This document shows, in pieces, positions 52,667 through 62,048 of a stretch of DNA of 64,000 nucleotides. Origin of the DNA: Haloarcula pelagica (GTDB lineage Archaea > Halobacteriota > Halobacteria > Halobacteriales > Haloarculaceae); the NCBI RefSeq assembly GCF_030127105.1, contig NZ_CP126161.1:2108001-2172000 (forward strand), written 5' to 3'. Each line of letters opens with the position of its first letter. Position 1 is the stretch's first letter. The translations under genes and the position numbers were made by a program. Under the pieces are notes generated by a model. The model had not been told where the DNA came from and did not search any database. It saw only the letters and a program-made list of their open reading frames with translations.

Positions 52667-53464
52667 ATGACTCGCCAGTCAACACCGTCGGCGGACGGAA
52701 CGCGGTCCACGGAGCAACGCGTCCGGACTGGCGGTCGGTCGTCCGGGTCGGTCGACTCCAGCAGCCAGTCGGTGTTCGACCCCGAGTCGTCGGCGGTGAC
52801 GAGTGGCTGGGCACACGGGGACGAAGACGACGCCGACGACTCGAACGCCGCCGTCGCGACGCTCCGGTTCGTCTACCGGTACAGCACCGCCCTCGTCCCG
52901 GCCAGCGTGGTCTGGGCGCTGCTCTCGCTGCCACTCGTGACGGCCGGGCCGGCCAGCGTCGGTCTCTACGCGACGGTCCTCTCGCTCCGGGAGACCGGGC
53001 GTGTCGACCGCGACCGCGTTCGCCGGACCGTGCGGGCAACCCTGGTACCGGCGACACTCTTCGGGTTCGTCCCCGTGGCGTTCGTCGGCATCGCGACGCT
53101 GTACGTCCTGAGCGGTTTCTCGACCGGGCTCGTCGGGATGGGGCTGACCGCCGGGGCACTGTACGCCGGCCTCTATCTCGGCGTCCTTATGATCCCGACG
53201 TTGGTCATGCTGGCGGCGGGGCGAGAACCGAAACCCGCCCTCAGGGACGCCTATCTCTGGATCGCCGGCGAACCGACCGCGGGCCTGCAGCTGTTGCTCG
53301 TGACGCTGGTCGTCTTCGTCGCTACGCTCGGTCTCACCATCGGGTTCGTCCTCCTGTTCGGGGCCATCGCAGCGACCTATCACACCGAGGTCGTCACCCG
53401 GGCGATACGGGACGACGACACGCCGCTGGGAGGTGACGAGGGCATCCCGGCCGCCGGCGGCTAG
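52667..53464 (+). CDS. YesL-like (DUF624) membrane protein
   Basis: A 265-residue protein. The first 65 residues are a disordered acidic/serine-rich stretch. Then come about five membrane helices with the YesL-type motif WALLSLPLVTAGPASVGLYA. In Firmicutes, YesL-type proteins are encoded beside sugar ABC transporters for plant polysaccharide fragments. Here it lies one base after the second permease. Its role is unknown; a helper for the transporter is inferred. Confidence 0.72.
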   Translation: MTRQSTPSADGTRSTEQRVRTGGRSSGSVDSSSQSVFDPESSAVTSGWAHGDEDDADDSNAAVATLRFVYRYSTALVPASVVWALLSLPLVTAGPASVGLYATVLSLRETGRVDRDRVRRTVRATLVPATLFGFVPVAFVGIATLYVLSGFSTGLVGMGLTAGALYAGLYLGVLMIPTLVMLAAGREPKPALRDAYLWIAGEPTAGLQLLLVTLVVFVATLGLTIGFVLLFGAIAATYHTEVVTRAIRDDDTPLGGDEGIPAAGG

Positions 53465-53510
53465 CGCTTCTCGTATCTACCACGCCGACTAGCGCGGACG
53501 AAAACTACAT

Positions 53511-56351
53511 ATGGACTCTGACGAAATCCCACAGCAACTGAGAGACGCAATGAGTGAAGCACATCCGACAGCAGCGGTCGCGACCCGATCCATCTCGCTC
53601 GATGGCTCGTGGTTGTTCCGCTGTGACCCCGACGACGCCGGTATCGACGACGACTGGGCCAGCCCCGTGACGGACTGGGACGACGCCGAGACGCGCGCGG
53701 TCGACGTCCCACACGCCTGGCAGGAACACGACGACCTCGATGACTACACCGGCGCGGCCTGGTACCGGCGGACGATCACTGTCGAGGAGCTACCGGACGA
53801 CCGTGACGCCGTTCTCCGCTTTGGTGCCGTCGACTACGAGAGTTCAGTCTGGGTCAACGGCCAGCACTGTGGCGACCACCGGGGCGGCTACCTCCCCTTC
53901 GACGTCGACGTCACCGACGCCCTGGAACCGGGCACGAACGTCGTGACCGTCCGGGTCCAAGACCCCGAGAACATCGACGAGATTCCACACGGCAAGCAGG
54001 GCGACCCGTGGTACACTCGGGTCAGTGGTATCTGGCAGTCCGTCTCACTCGAACTGCGTCCACACACGCGGGTCGCCGACGCCCGGGCCACGCCCGACCT
54101 CGACGCCGACGCCGCGACGATCGATATCGAGGTCGTCGGACTCGCTGCCGACGCGTCGGACCACACGGTCCGCGTCCGGGTTCTCCGCGACGGCGATGGT
54201 ATCGAGACGTCCGACTGGGTCCCGGTCACCCCACACGACGAGGGGGCGACCGGCACGGCGTCGGTCACGGTCTCGCTCGAGGACCCCGACTACTGGCACC
54301 CAGACGACCCGGTCCTCTACGACTTCGAGGTCGATCTCGCCGACGGCGACGGCCTGTGTCACACCTACCACGACTACTTCGGGATGCGGTCCGTCTCGTT
54401 CGAGAGGAAACAGCTCTACCTCAACGGCGACCCGCTGTTCATCCGCGGCGCCCTCGACCAGGGCTACTACCCGAAGACGCTGTATCGCCCCTTCGAGGAC
54501 GACCTCTTCGAGCGCGAGATCGCGACGGCGAAGGATCTGGGGTTCAACATGCTTCGCAAGCACATCAAGCCGGCCCACCCGGACTTCCTCGAAGCAGCAG
54601 ACCGCATGGGCATCCTCGTCTGGGAGGAGGTAGCCAACCCCGCCCGGTACACCGAGCGCTCGAAACGAGAAGTCCGTGAGCAGGCACGTGAACTCATCGA
54701 CCGCGACTTCAACCGTCCCTCGGTCGTCGCCTGGAGCCTGTACAACGAGGAGTGGGGTATCGGCCACCACCACGAGGAGACCTACGTCTGGGACGACACG
54801 GAGAAACAGGAGACGCTCGGGGAACTGTACGAACGGGCCAGCGAGTGGGACCCGACCCGCCTCGTCTGTGACAACTCCGGGTGGGCCCACGTCGCGACGG
54901 ACATCAACGACTACCACCAGTACTTCGCGAGTCCGGATCGGGCCGACGCGTGGGAGGCGAACCTCGACGAGATCATCGAGAACCCGGCCGACAACTACGC
55001 CGCCGAGTGGACCGAGCCAGACGAGACGCCCATCGTCATGTCGGAGTTCGGGACGTGGGGGCTCTGTGACACCGAGCGACTGATCGAGCGCTACGACGGG
55101 CCACCCCCGTGGTTCTATCACTCGTTCCTCATCCCCGAGGAACACCGCGGCGAGGAACTGGACAGCCACCACCTCCACCTCGAGACGGGCGTCCGCCGGT
55201 CGCCCGCCGGGTTCGAGGAGCGCTACGAACAGACCTCGCTGCCCGAGATGGTCGGCGGTCTCGACGCGCTGTCGGAGACCTGGCAGTGGCGACAGTTCGT
55301 CTCGTTGAAAGACCAGATAGAGTCGATGCGAACCCGCGACGAACTGGCGGGCTACGTCATCACCGAGTGGACGGACCTGGAGTGGGAGTTCAACGGTATC
55401 CTGGACTACTTCCGCGAGCAGAAGGTCTTCCACGACGACTTCGCGGCGGTGAACGACGCGCTGGTCGCCGTCGTCGAGCCGGAACGCCACGTCTGCTGGG
55501 CCGGCGAACCACTCCCGGTCGAGGTCTCGGTCGTCAACGACACCGGCGTCGGCGGCGAGACGACCGTCTCCTGGGCCGTCCGGGACGGCGGCGACGTCGT
55601 CGACACGGGCGAGACGACCGTCGACGTGGACGCCTTCGAGACGACGACGGTGGACCGACCGGTACTCTCGCTGGACGCAGCGGACGCCCCCCGCAAAGTC
55701 ACCCTCGAGGTGGCCGTCGAGGGACCAGCGGGAACCACACGGAACGAGGACCCCCTCGTCGTCGTCCCGTCCAGACACGATGCGCCGACCGACCTGTCCC
55801 TGTACGTCGAGGACCACGACCTCGCCGAGCGCCTGCGAGGTGCACGCTACCCAGTCGTCGACGACGTGGTCGACGCCGACGTCGTCGTCTCCAGCGACGA
55901 CTCGTCGGCCGTCGAGGAGGCCGTCGCCGACGGGACCCCGGCGCTGTTCCTCCCCGAGGGGGACGACCTGGGGCCGCGGACCGCGCTGTTCGACTACCGT
56001 GAACTGCCCCCCGGCGAGAACTGGAACCTCGCGTCCGCGACCTACGCGCAGGCGAGTCCACTCCTCGACCCGATAGCCGACGGCAACCGGCTCGGCTGGG
56101 GCTTCGAGGGCATGTACCCCTACGCCGTCGCGACCGACCTCGACGGCGACGCTGACGACGTCCACGTCGGCTACATCGAGGGCTGGATGGCGAATTGGGG
56201 CAGCCCCCTCGTGTTCCGGGACGTCGACGACGCGACGGCCTGTTCCTGTACGTTCCGCATCGGGCAGCAGTACGGCGAACACCCGACGGCGACCTACCTC
56301 TTCGATACGCTGGTCGCCGAACTCGCCGAGGGCGGCCCGAGCGACCGCTAG
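53511..56351 (+). CDS. Glycoside hydrolase family 2 (beta-galactosidase/glucuronidase-like)
   Basis: A 946-residue GH2 enzyme. The sugar-binding domain runs from about residues 28-185, an Ig-like domain from about 186-290 and the barrel from 295-640. The acid/base is E413 in SLYNEEWG and the nucleophile E512 in VMSEFGTWG. The C-terminal 300 residues are beta-rich domains. There is no signal peptide, so imported oligosaccharides are cleaved inside the cell. Specificity (galactoside, glucuronide or mannoside) is not decided by sequence, but the adjacent galactonate-dehydratase-like gene favours galactose. An internal ATG at 53550 is an alternative start. Confidence 0.92.
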   Translation: MDSDEIPQQLRDAMSEAHPTAAVATRSISLDGSWLFRCDPDDAGIDDDWASPVTDWDDAETRAVDVPHAWQEHDDLDDYTGAAWYRRTITVEELPDDRDAVLRFGAVDYESSVWVNGQHCGDHRGGYLPFDVDVTDALEPGTNVVTVRVQDPENIDEIPHGKQGDPWYTRVSGIWQSVSLELRPHTRVADARATPDLDADAATIDIEVVGLAADASDHTVRVRVLRDGDGIETSDWVPVTPHDEGATGTASVTVSLEDPDYWHPDDPVLYDFEVDLADGDGLCHTYHDYFGMRSVSFERKQLYLNGDPLFIRGALDQGYYPKTLYRPFEDDLFEREIATAKDLGFNMLRKHIKPAHPDFLEAADRMGILVWEEVANPARYTERSKREVREQARELIDRDFNRPSVVAWSLYNEEWGIGHHHEETYVWDDTEKQETLGELYERASEWDPTRLVCDNSGWAHVATDINDYHQYFASPDRADAWEANLDEIIENPADNYAAEWTEPDETPIVMSEFGTWGLCDTERLIERYDGPPPWFYHSFLIPEEHRGEELDSHHLHLETGVRRSPAGFEERYEQTSLPEMVGGLDALSETWQWRQFVSLKDQIESMRTRDELAGYVITEWTDLEWEFNGILDYFREQKVFHDDFAAVNDALVAVVEPERHVCWAGEPLPVEVSVVNDTGVGGETTVSWAVRDGGDVVDTGETTVDVDAFETTTVDRPVLSLDAADAPRKVTLEVAVEGPAGTTRNEDPLVVVPSRHDAPTDLSLYVEDHDLAERLRGARYPVVDDVVDADVVVSSDDSSAVEEAVADGTPALFLPEGDDLGPRTALFDYRELPPGENWNLASATYAQASPLLDPIADGNRLGWGFEGMYPYAVATDLDGDADDVHVGYIEGWMANWGSPLVFRDVDDATACSCTFRIGQQYGEHPTATYLFDTLVAELAEGGPSDR

Positions 56352-56370
56352 CGACGCACGACCGACAGCC

Positions 56371-57522
56371 ATGATACAAATCACCGACTACCAACTGTAC
56401 GAAGTACCGCCACGGTGGCTGTTCCTGCGACTGGAGACGAGCGACGGCATCGTCGGCTGGGGCGAACCAGTCGTCGAGGGCCGCGCTCGTACCGTCCGGA
56501 CGGCCGTCGAAGAACTGCTCGACACCTACCTGCTGGGCAAGGACCCGATGCGCATCGAGGACCACTGGCAGACCATGTACCGCGGCGGGTTCTACCGCGG
56601 CGGCCCGGTCCTCATGTCCGCCATCGCCGGCATCGACCAGGCGCTGTGGGACATCAAGGGCAAACACCACGACATGCCGGTCTACGAACTGCTGGGCGGG
56701 AAGGCCCGCGACCGGATGCGGGTCTATCAGTGGGTCGGCGGCGACCGACCGGAGGGCGTCGCCGACGCCGCTCGTGAGATGGTCGAGGAGGGCTTTACCG
56801 CCCTGAAGATGAACGCCACCGCCGAGCTCCGCCGTGTGGACTCGCCGTCGACCGTTCAGGCCGCCGAGGACCGACTCGCCGCGGTGCGCGAGGCGGTCGG
56901 CGACGACGTCGATATCGGCGTCGACTTCCACGGCCGCGTCTCGAAGTCCATGGCCAAACGCCTCGCGACGGCGCTGGAACCGTACGACCCGATGTTCATC
57001 GAGGAGCCGGTCCTGCCCGAGCACAACGACGCACTGCCGGGCATCGCCGAGCACACGAGCGTCCCCATCGCGACCGGCGAGCGGATGTACTCCCGGTGGG
57101 ACTTCAAGGAGGTTCTCGAGGACGGCTCGGTCGACGTCATCCAGCCGGACCTCTCACACGCCGGCGGCATTACCGAGGTCAAGAAGATCGCCGACATGGC
57201 CGAGGCCTACGACGTCGCGATGGCGCCCCACTGCCCGCTGGGCCCCATCGCACTGGCGTCGTGCCTGCAGGTCGACGCCGTCGCACCCAACGCGACGATT
57301 CAGGAGCAGAGCCTCGGTATCCACTACAACGAGGGCACCGACGAACTCGCCTACCTCGAGGAACCGACGGTCTTCGAGTACGACGACGGTTATGTCGACC
57401 TCCCCGAGGGCCCTGGCCTTGGCATCGATGTCGACCACGACGTCGTGCGGGCCAGCGCGACGGACGTCGACTGGCACAACCCCGTCTGGCACCACCCGGA
57501 CGGGAGCGTCGCAGAGTGGTGA
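56371..57522 (+). CDS. dgoD: D-galactonate dehydratase-like enolase-superfamily enzyme
   Basis: A 383-residue enzyme of the mandelate racemase/enolase superfamily. Metal ligands D185, E211 and E237, with H187 (VDFHGR) and H287 (APHCPLGP) as catalytic bases, correspond with a constant offset to the galactonate dehydratase residues I recall from E. coli DgoD (D183, H185, E209, E235, H285). It would convert galactonate to 2-keto-3-deoxygalactonate. Related dehydratases act on other acid sugars, so specificity is probable rather than proven. It starts 19 bp after the GH2 gene. Confidence 0.86.
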   Translation: MIQITDYQLYEVPPRWLFLRLETSDGIVGWGEPVVEGRARTVRTAVEELLDTYLLGKDPMRIEDHWQTMYRGGFYRGGPVLMSAIAGIDQALWDIKGKHHDMPVYELLGGKARDRMRVYQWVGGDRPEGVADAAREMVEEGFTALKMNATAELRRVDSPSTVQAAEDRLAAVREAVGDDVDIGVDFHGRVSKSMAKRLATALEPYDPMFIEEPVLPEHNDALPGIAEHTSVPIATGERMYSRWDFKEVLEDGSVDVIQPDLSHAGGITEVKKIADMAEAYDVAMAPHCPLGPIALASCLQVDAVAPNATIQEQSLGIHYNEGTDELAYLEEPTVFEYDDGYVDLPEGPGLGIDVDHDVVRASATDVDWHNPVWHHPDGSVAEW

Positions 57523-57570
57523 CGACACCGTACAGACGACCGACTGACAGACTGACACACAGGACGATAC

Positions 57571-58614
57571 ATGACAGGACGAGATCGCTGGACCGAAGCA
57601 CAGACGTGGGACTGGTACCGAGAACAGGACTGGCTCGTCGGGTGTAACTACCTCCCGTCGACCGCCGTCAATCCGACCGAGATGTGGCAGGCCGACACGT
57701 TCGACCCGGAGACCATCGACCGGGAGCTGGGCTGGGCCGCCGACTGGGGCATGAACACGGTCCGGGTGTTCCTCCAGTATCTCGTCTGGAAGGACGACCC
57801 CGAGGGCCTCCGTGAACGCATGGAGCGGTTCCTCAGTATCGCCGACCGCCACGGTATGACGGCGATGCCGGTGTTCTTCGACGACGTGAAGTTCTCCGGA
57901 GACGAACCCTATCTCGGCCCGCAGGCCGATCCACTACCCAACACCCACAACAGCCAGTGGACGCCGAGTCCTGGCCACGACCGTGTGGTCGACCGGTCGA
58001 CGTGGCCCGACCTGGCCGACTACGTCCGCGACGTGGTGTCGTGGTTCCGCGATGACGAGCGCGTCTGCGTCTGGGACACGTACAACGAACCTGGTAACAG
58101 CGACATGGACCAGGCCTCGAACCCGCTCCTCGCAGAGTCGTTCACCTGGGCGCGCGAGGCCAACCCGTCCCAGCCCATCACCGCGGGGGTAAACTGGGAC
58201 CCGAACCGGACCGACCAGAACAACATCGGCTCTCGAGAAGCCGACATCGTCTCCTTCCACGACTACAGTGAACTGGCGTTCACGAAAGAACGGCTCGATG
58301 ATCTGGAAGATTGGGGCCGGCCGCTGCTCTGTACGGAGTGGCTTGCCCGGTCGCGGGACAACTACGTGAAGACCCACCTCCCGGTGTTCAAGGAGCGAGG
58401 TATTGGGTGTTACACGTGGGGATTCGTCAATGGAAAGCTCCAGACACACCTCCCCTGGAGCACCGCACAGACGTCGATCGCCGAGGCTGTCGAGGACGAG
58501 ACCACGGACGTGTGGTTCCACGACCTCGTCCACGACGACGGGACCCCCTACCGTGAGCACGAATTCGAACTGTTCCAGGAGTACGTCGTTCAGGACAAGC
58601 AGACACGAGAATAG
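57571..58614 (+). CDS. GH5-like (clan GH-A) intracellular glycoside hydrolase
   Basis: A 347-residue barrel enzyme of the GH5/clan-A kind. The acid/base is E173 in VWDTYNEPG, and the nucleophile is E256 in LCTEWLAR. An aromatic-rich N-terminus (WDWYREQDWLVGCNYLPS) forms part of the substrate cleft. It has no signal peptide and no carbohydrate-binding module. Related haloarchaeal proteins are often labelled 1,4-beta-xylanase, but exact activity is not readable. It closes the operon. Confidence 0.84.
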   Translation: MTGRDRWTEAQTWDWYREQDWLVGCNYLPSTAVNPTEMWQADTFDPETIDRELGWAADWGMNTVRVFLQYLVWKDDPEGLRERMERFLSIADRHGMTAMPVFFDDVKFSGDEPYLGPQADPLPNTHNSQWTPSPGHDRVVDRSTWPDLADYVRDVVSWFRDDERVCVWDTYNEPGNSDMDQASNPLLAESFTWAREANPSQPITAGVNWDPNRTDQNNIGSREADIVSFHDYSELAFTKERLDDLEDWGRPLLCTEWLARSRDNYVKTHLPVFKERGIGCYTWGFVNGKLQTHLPWSTAQTSIAEAVEDETTDVWFHDLVHDDGTPYREHEFELFQEYVVQDKQTRE

Positions 58615-59199
58615 AGTGCCGACTGACGAAGTAGTCCATTTCGAACGATTCTGGTGGACTGTCCGAATGCAAACGGATCGCCGGATCGGCTACAACAGAC
58701 GACGTGAGAACGGAACTCACCTGTTCGGCCGGACCGATCGCACTCACTGCGTGTCTACAGACATGTGTGAATACGTGGACGGGAGGGAGTCCCCGACCCA
58801 CCAACTGACATCTTTATCCCACCAGATAGTTACAAATTTTGAGTTTTCAAATATATATGAGAGTTTTTAGATAGAAGTTTTCGGTAATATTCTCAGAAAA
58901 GGCACAAACATCAACATACTTGGGTAGAAATAGGGCTTTAGTGTCTAAAACAGTCCATTTTGGATCTTGAATGGCGAGTCTATTTCGTAGTTGTGACGGG
59001 GCGGTTCCGAGCAGACCGATCAGATCACAGGACAGTCCCAGCTACGTAGTTAGTGGGAATGTGCTGCAAGAATTCGGAGCGGCGTGTCAGGTTTCGACGA
59101 ACAGACTCTCGTGCTCGTGTGTACCACCGTTGCTGTAGTCGATTCGGTCAGCACGACCGAGAGTGTCGACCGATCCGATTCCCTGTATCCCGAGCGCTC
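58615..59199. other. AT-rich intergenic region after the sugar operon
   Basis: About 585 bp between the GH5 gene and repeat copy D. The centre (58830-58910) is strongly AT-rich. Short frames exist but none resembles a family, and no transposase remnant could be confirmed. The abrupt change in composition and the following repeat suggest an accessory insertion boundary. Confidence 0.4.
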
Positions 59200-59276
59200 G
59201 ATGAACGGGTTTTTCACCGATAGCAGGCTACCGTCTACTGGTGGCCATGACGAAATCGTTACCCCCGCTGAGCCCC
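59200..59276. repeat. Dispersed repeat copy D (truncated)
   Basis: It carries GATGAACGGGTTTTTCACCG, CTGGTGGCCATGACGAAA and CGTTACCCCCGCTGAG, then diverges, lacking the ACCCAGTTTCTATTAATAGA end. It is in the same orientation as the other copies. The nearest minus-strand gene, a rhodanese, ends 74 bp away, so unlike A-C it does not directly follow a toxin-type gene. Confidence 0.82.
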
Positions 59277-59350
59277 TTGTGACGATAGCTTCACCCGAGC
59301 CACCATCCGCGAACCAGCGAGTGGTTGCGTCTTCTCCCGACAGCGCGTGC

Positions 59351-59701
59351 TCAGAACGGCGCGGCCGGGCCTTCGTCAGCCTCGTCGGACTCGGTGGCTT
59401 CGAGCGGGCCGTCCCAGCCGTCCAGGCCCGGCGCGAAACTCTCGACGGTGCCGTCGAACCCCTCGTACGAGGCGATGAGCCGCGCGGCCTGGACGCTCGA
59501 TTTCCCGTGCGGGCAGACCGTCGCGACCCGGTCCTCGCCCTCGAAGCGCTCGACTTCGTCGACGAGGCGGTTCAGCGGGACGTTCTCGCTACCGGGGATG
59601 TGGGCCTGGTCGAACGCCCGCGGCGAGCGGATGTCGACGACAGCCGCGTCGTCGTCTTCGAGTCGCGACGCAAGTTCCTCGACGCCGATTTCGCCGTCCA
59701 T
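59351..59701 (-). CDS. Rhodanese-like domain protein
   Basis: A 116-residue single-domain rhodanese. It begins IGVEELASRLEDDDAAVVDIRSPRAF and has the active-site loop VCPHGKSS with C63. Such proteins carry persulfide sulfur for transfer. The C-terminal 20 residues are an acidic tail. The longer open frame upstream is a shadow of the NUDIX gene. It lies next to, and on the same strand as, the NUDIX gene, 38 bp downstream of it. Confidence 0.88.
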   Translation of the reverse strand: MDGEIGVEELASRLEDDDAAVVDIRSPRAFDQAHIPGSENVPLNRLVDEVERFEGEDRVATVCPHGKSSVQAARLIASYEGFDGTVESFAPGLDGWDGPLEATESDEADEGPAAPF

Positions 59702-59739
59702 ACCGGCGGCTAGCGGGCGACGCCTAAACGTCCACCGGA

Positions 59740-60282
59740 CTACAACAGTCCCTCGGCCTGGGCGAGCAGGATACCCTCGATCGTGGCGTCGTTGGCCGGT
59801 TCGGCCCGGGCGACTTCGAGTGCGTCCTCGACCGGAACCGTCGTCACCGAGAGGAACTCGTTGTCGTCCAGATCCCGGTCGACGGGTTCCAATCCTTCGG
59901 CGAAGACGATACCCCGGCGGTGCCGGAGCACGCCGGTCGAACACCAGAACTCCTCCAGCAGCGAGAGGCCGCCGGCCGCGAAGCCGGTCTCCTCGCGCAG
60001 TTCCCGCTCGCCCGCGGTCGTGTAGGATTCGCCGTCCTCGACGATTCCGGCGGGTAGCTCCAGACACTGTTCGCGGATCGTCGGCCGGAACTGGTCGACC
60101 AGGACGAGTTCGTCGCCGGTCGTCGCCACGACGACGACGGCGTCTGGCAGTTCGGCCCAGTAGTAGTCCTTCTCGGAGCCGTCCGGTTGCCGCACGCGGT
60201 CGTAGCCGCCGGTGTACCAGCCGGTTTCGTATTCGGCAGCCGACTCGACGACCGGCCAGTCCCACTCGCTCGCGTCGGTCAT
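59740..60282 (-). CDS. NUDIX hydrolase (ADP-ribose pyrophosphatase-like)
   Basis: A 180-residue NUDIX protein with a complete box at residues 79-101 (GIVEDGE, then ELREETGF). The length and the upstream ELPAG turn fit the ADP-sugar pyrophosphatase group. It would hydrolyse nucleoside diphosphate-linked substrates. It overlaps the preceding small membrane gene by four bases, so both are cotranscribed. Confidence 0.9.
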   Translation of the reverse strand: MTDASEWDWPVVESAAEYETGWYTGGYDRVRQPDGSEKDYYWAELPDAVVVVATTGDELVLVDQFRPTIREQCLELPAGIVEDGESYTTAGERELREETGFAAGGLSLLEEFWCSTGVLRHRRGIVFAEGLEPVDRDLDDNEFLSVTTVPVEDALEVARAEPANDATIEGILLAQAEGLL

Positions 60283-60692
60283 ACCGACTGTGTGATCCCG
60301 ACCCGGTAAAACGTGCCGTTGTGACTGACGACGACGCCGTCAGCGGCGGTGGCGTTGTCGTACTGCTGGACCAGGGCGTCACGCTCGTCGAACGGCGAGT
60401 GGGTGAACGAGCCTTTCAGGCCGACCGGCCCGCGCCAGTAGGGCCCCGAGCGGCCCGCGCTGTCGGCCGTGGCGTTGTCGAGTGCGGCCGCCGTGTAGGG
60501 ATATCGCAGGTCCGTGAGCACGCTCCCGTTGACCGCCGTCCCGTTCTCGACGCTGTAGCTTCCGTCGGTCGGCGTCGCCGTGACGTAGTAGGGGTCCCCG
60601 CTCTTGAGATACGACGGGAGCGCCCCCAGCGCTAGCAGGAGGACGACGACGACCAGAATCCCGACGAGCGTGTTGCGGGTGACCGGGCGCAT
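60279..60692 (-). CDS. Membrane-anchored small extracellular protein, unidentified
   Basis: A 137-residue protein with one N-terminal hydrophobic helix (about residues 9-27) after MRPVTRN, then an external polar domain containing [10 protein letters not shown] and several N-glycosylation-like NGT/NAT sites. No family is recognised with confidence. It shares its first base with the stop of the DUF5809 gene and overlaps the NUDIX gene, indicating one operon. Confidence 0.65.
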   Translation of the reverse strand: MRPVTRNTLVGILVVVVLLLALGALPSYLKSGDPYYVTATPTDGSYSVENGTAVNGSVLTDLRYPYTAAALDNATADSAGRSGPYWRGPVGLKGSFTHSPFDERDALVQQYDNATAADGVVVSHNGTFYRVGITQSV

Positions 60693-61105
60693 CAGACGAC
60701 CTCGCGGTAGAGCCGGCCGAACGCCTGGCGGCGCAACGTCCCGACGGCCGCGTTCCGTTCGTCCTGGAAGGTGGCGGCGACCGCATCGTCGACGAAGACC
60801 GGCGCGTGCCAGACGACGTTGTCGACGTGTTCGGAGCCCACCACGGTGACCTCGTGGTCGGTGTCAGCCCGCCACTCCTCGAACTCCCTGCGGGTACCGA
60901 CGGTGACCGCGAGCGACTCGGCGAAGAGCACGTCACGGGCCGTCTCGACGACATCGCTCGTGACCCGCCGCTCGTACTCCTCGGGGTCGAGCCCCATCGC
61001 CTTCGCGACCTCTTTGACGACGACCTGTGCGGTCGGCCCGACCGACGCGTACCGGTCGCGGGCCGCCTCGACTGTCGACGGCGAGAACTGCCCCTCGGTC
61101 TCCAT
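60692..61105 (-). CDS. DUF5809 family protein
   Basis: A 137-residue cytoplasmic protein. It begins METEGQFSPST and has the conserved segments SVGPTAQVVVKEVAKAMG, VDNVVWHAPVF and a C-terminal RRQAFGRLYREVV. I recall this as haloarchaeal DUF5809. It usually travels with DUF5810, which lies immediately upstream here. The function is unknown. Confidence 0.75.
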   Translation of the reverse strand: METEGQFSPSTVEAARDRYASVGPTAQVVVKEVAKAMGLDPEEYERRVTSDVVETARDVLFAESLAVTVGTRREFEEWRADTDHEVTVVGSEHVDNVVWHAPVFVDDAVAATFQDERNAAVGTLRRQAFGRLYREVV

Positions 61106-61129
61106 GCGACGAGGTAGGCGACGACGGGA

Positions 61130-61555
61130 CTACTGGGTTTCGTCTCCGGACGCGTCGTCCGCGTCGGCGCTGTCGCCCTCGTCCTCGTCGAGCATCCGCC
61201 GGGTGAGGTCCCGCGCCTCGGCCAGCACTTCGCGGTCGTCGTCGCTGAGCGACCGCGATCCGCGGTGGCGCTCGCTTCCCTCCGGCAGGTCCCGTTCCTG
61301 GTCGTGCTCGTGGCCGTGGCCCTGACCGCGGTCGTCGGTGGTGTCCTCGAACACCTGGGGGTAGTCGGTGTCCTCGGCGTGTTCGACGACGAGGGGCGCC
61401 AGTTCCGTCTCGCCCATCGAGCCCCAGTCGGGGACGTGCTCGTCGAGCCACTCTTCGTGTGCGGCGTCGCCGGTGATCGCGGTGAACGCGAGGTGGTTCG
61501 CCAGGTGACGGTCGTCGGCCTGTGGGTCCGAACAGACTGGACAGGCGTAGCCCAT
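61130..61555 (-). CDS. DUF5810 domain zinc-binding protein
   Basis: A 141-residue protein starting MGYACPVCSDPQADDRHLAN, with a CxxC plus conserved histidines (HLANHLAF) giving a likely zinc site, then an acidic, charged C-terminus. I recall it as DUF5810. ATG 61555 gives the family start; the frame upstream is not coding. It is cotranscribed with DUF5809 (24-bp gap). A role is unknown. Confidence 0.78.
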   Translation of the reverse strand: MGYACPVCSDPQADDRHLANHLAFTAITGDAAHEEWLDEHVPDWGSMGETELAPLVVEHAEDTDYPQVFEDTTDDRGQGHGHEHDQERDLPEGSERHRGSRSLSDDDREVLAEARDLTRRMLDEDEGDSADADDASGDETQ

Positions 61556-61598
61556 AGCTCGGAAAAGCCGGTCAAGACGTATCAACGGTCGGGTTCGA

Positions 61599-62048
61599 TC
61601 ACAGCAGCCGGACCATCACGTACGCGTTGGCCCCGTTGCTGTAGTAGTTCGGGATCGTCTTGCGGTGTTCGAAGTCGAACGCCCGATAGAGCCGCTGTGC
61701 ACCCTCGTTGTCGGCCCTGACCTCCAGCTTGACCGAGCGCACACCGGTCGCCGCTAGGACGCCGAGCGCCCGGGAGAGCAACGCGGTGGCGACGCCCTGT
61801 CGGCGGTGGTCGGGCCGGACCGCGAGGTCCTTGACGTGGCCGAGCGGTGTCCCGTGGTTCGGGACGGCGTCGGCGACGACGTAGCCCGCGACGGTCGGGG
61901 CCGTCGTGGGGTCGTCGGTCTCGGCGACCAGGAAGCCGTCCTCGCCCAGATAGCTCTCCAGCGCGGAGAACGGCCAGGGCTGGGGGAACACCGTCTGCTC
62001 GATCCGGTGGACTTCCAGCAGGTCGGCACGCTCGGCCACACGAACCAC
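61599..62048 (-). CDS. rimI: Ribosomal protein alanine N-acetyltransferase RimI-like
   Basis: A 149-residue GNAT protein. The acetyl-CoA motif is RPDHRRQGVATALL, preceded by VKDLAVR. LEVRADNEGAQRLYRAFDF is typical of RimI. In archaea this family acetylates protein N-termini broadly rather than only a ribosomal protein. It ends 43 bp before the DUF5810 gene begins. Another frame over the same DNA is a shadow. Confidence 0.88.
   Translation of the reverse strand: MVRVAERADLLEVHRIEQTVFPQPWPFSALESYLGEDGFLVAETDDPTTAPTVAGYVVADAVPNHGTPLGHVKDLAVRPDHRRQGVATALLSRALGVLAATGVRSVKLEVRADNEGAQRLYRAFDFEHRKTIPNYYSNGANAYVMVRLL

Noticed and set aside
54045-56384. A 779-codon minus-strand open frame opposite the GH2 gene
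   Set aside because: The frame mirrors the GH2 coding strand, has no domain, no ribosome site and no promoter. The GH2 reading has all catalytic motifs.
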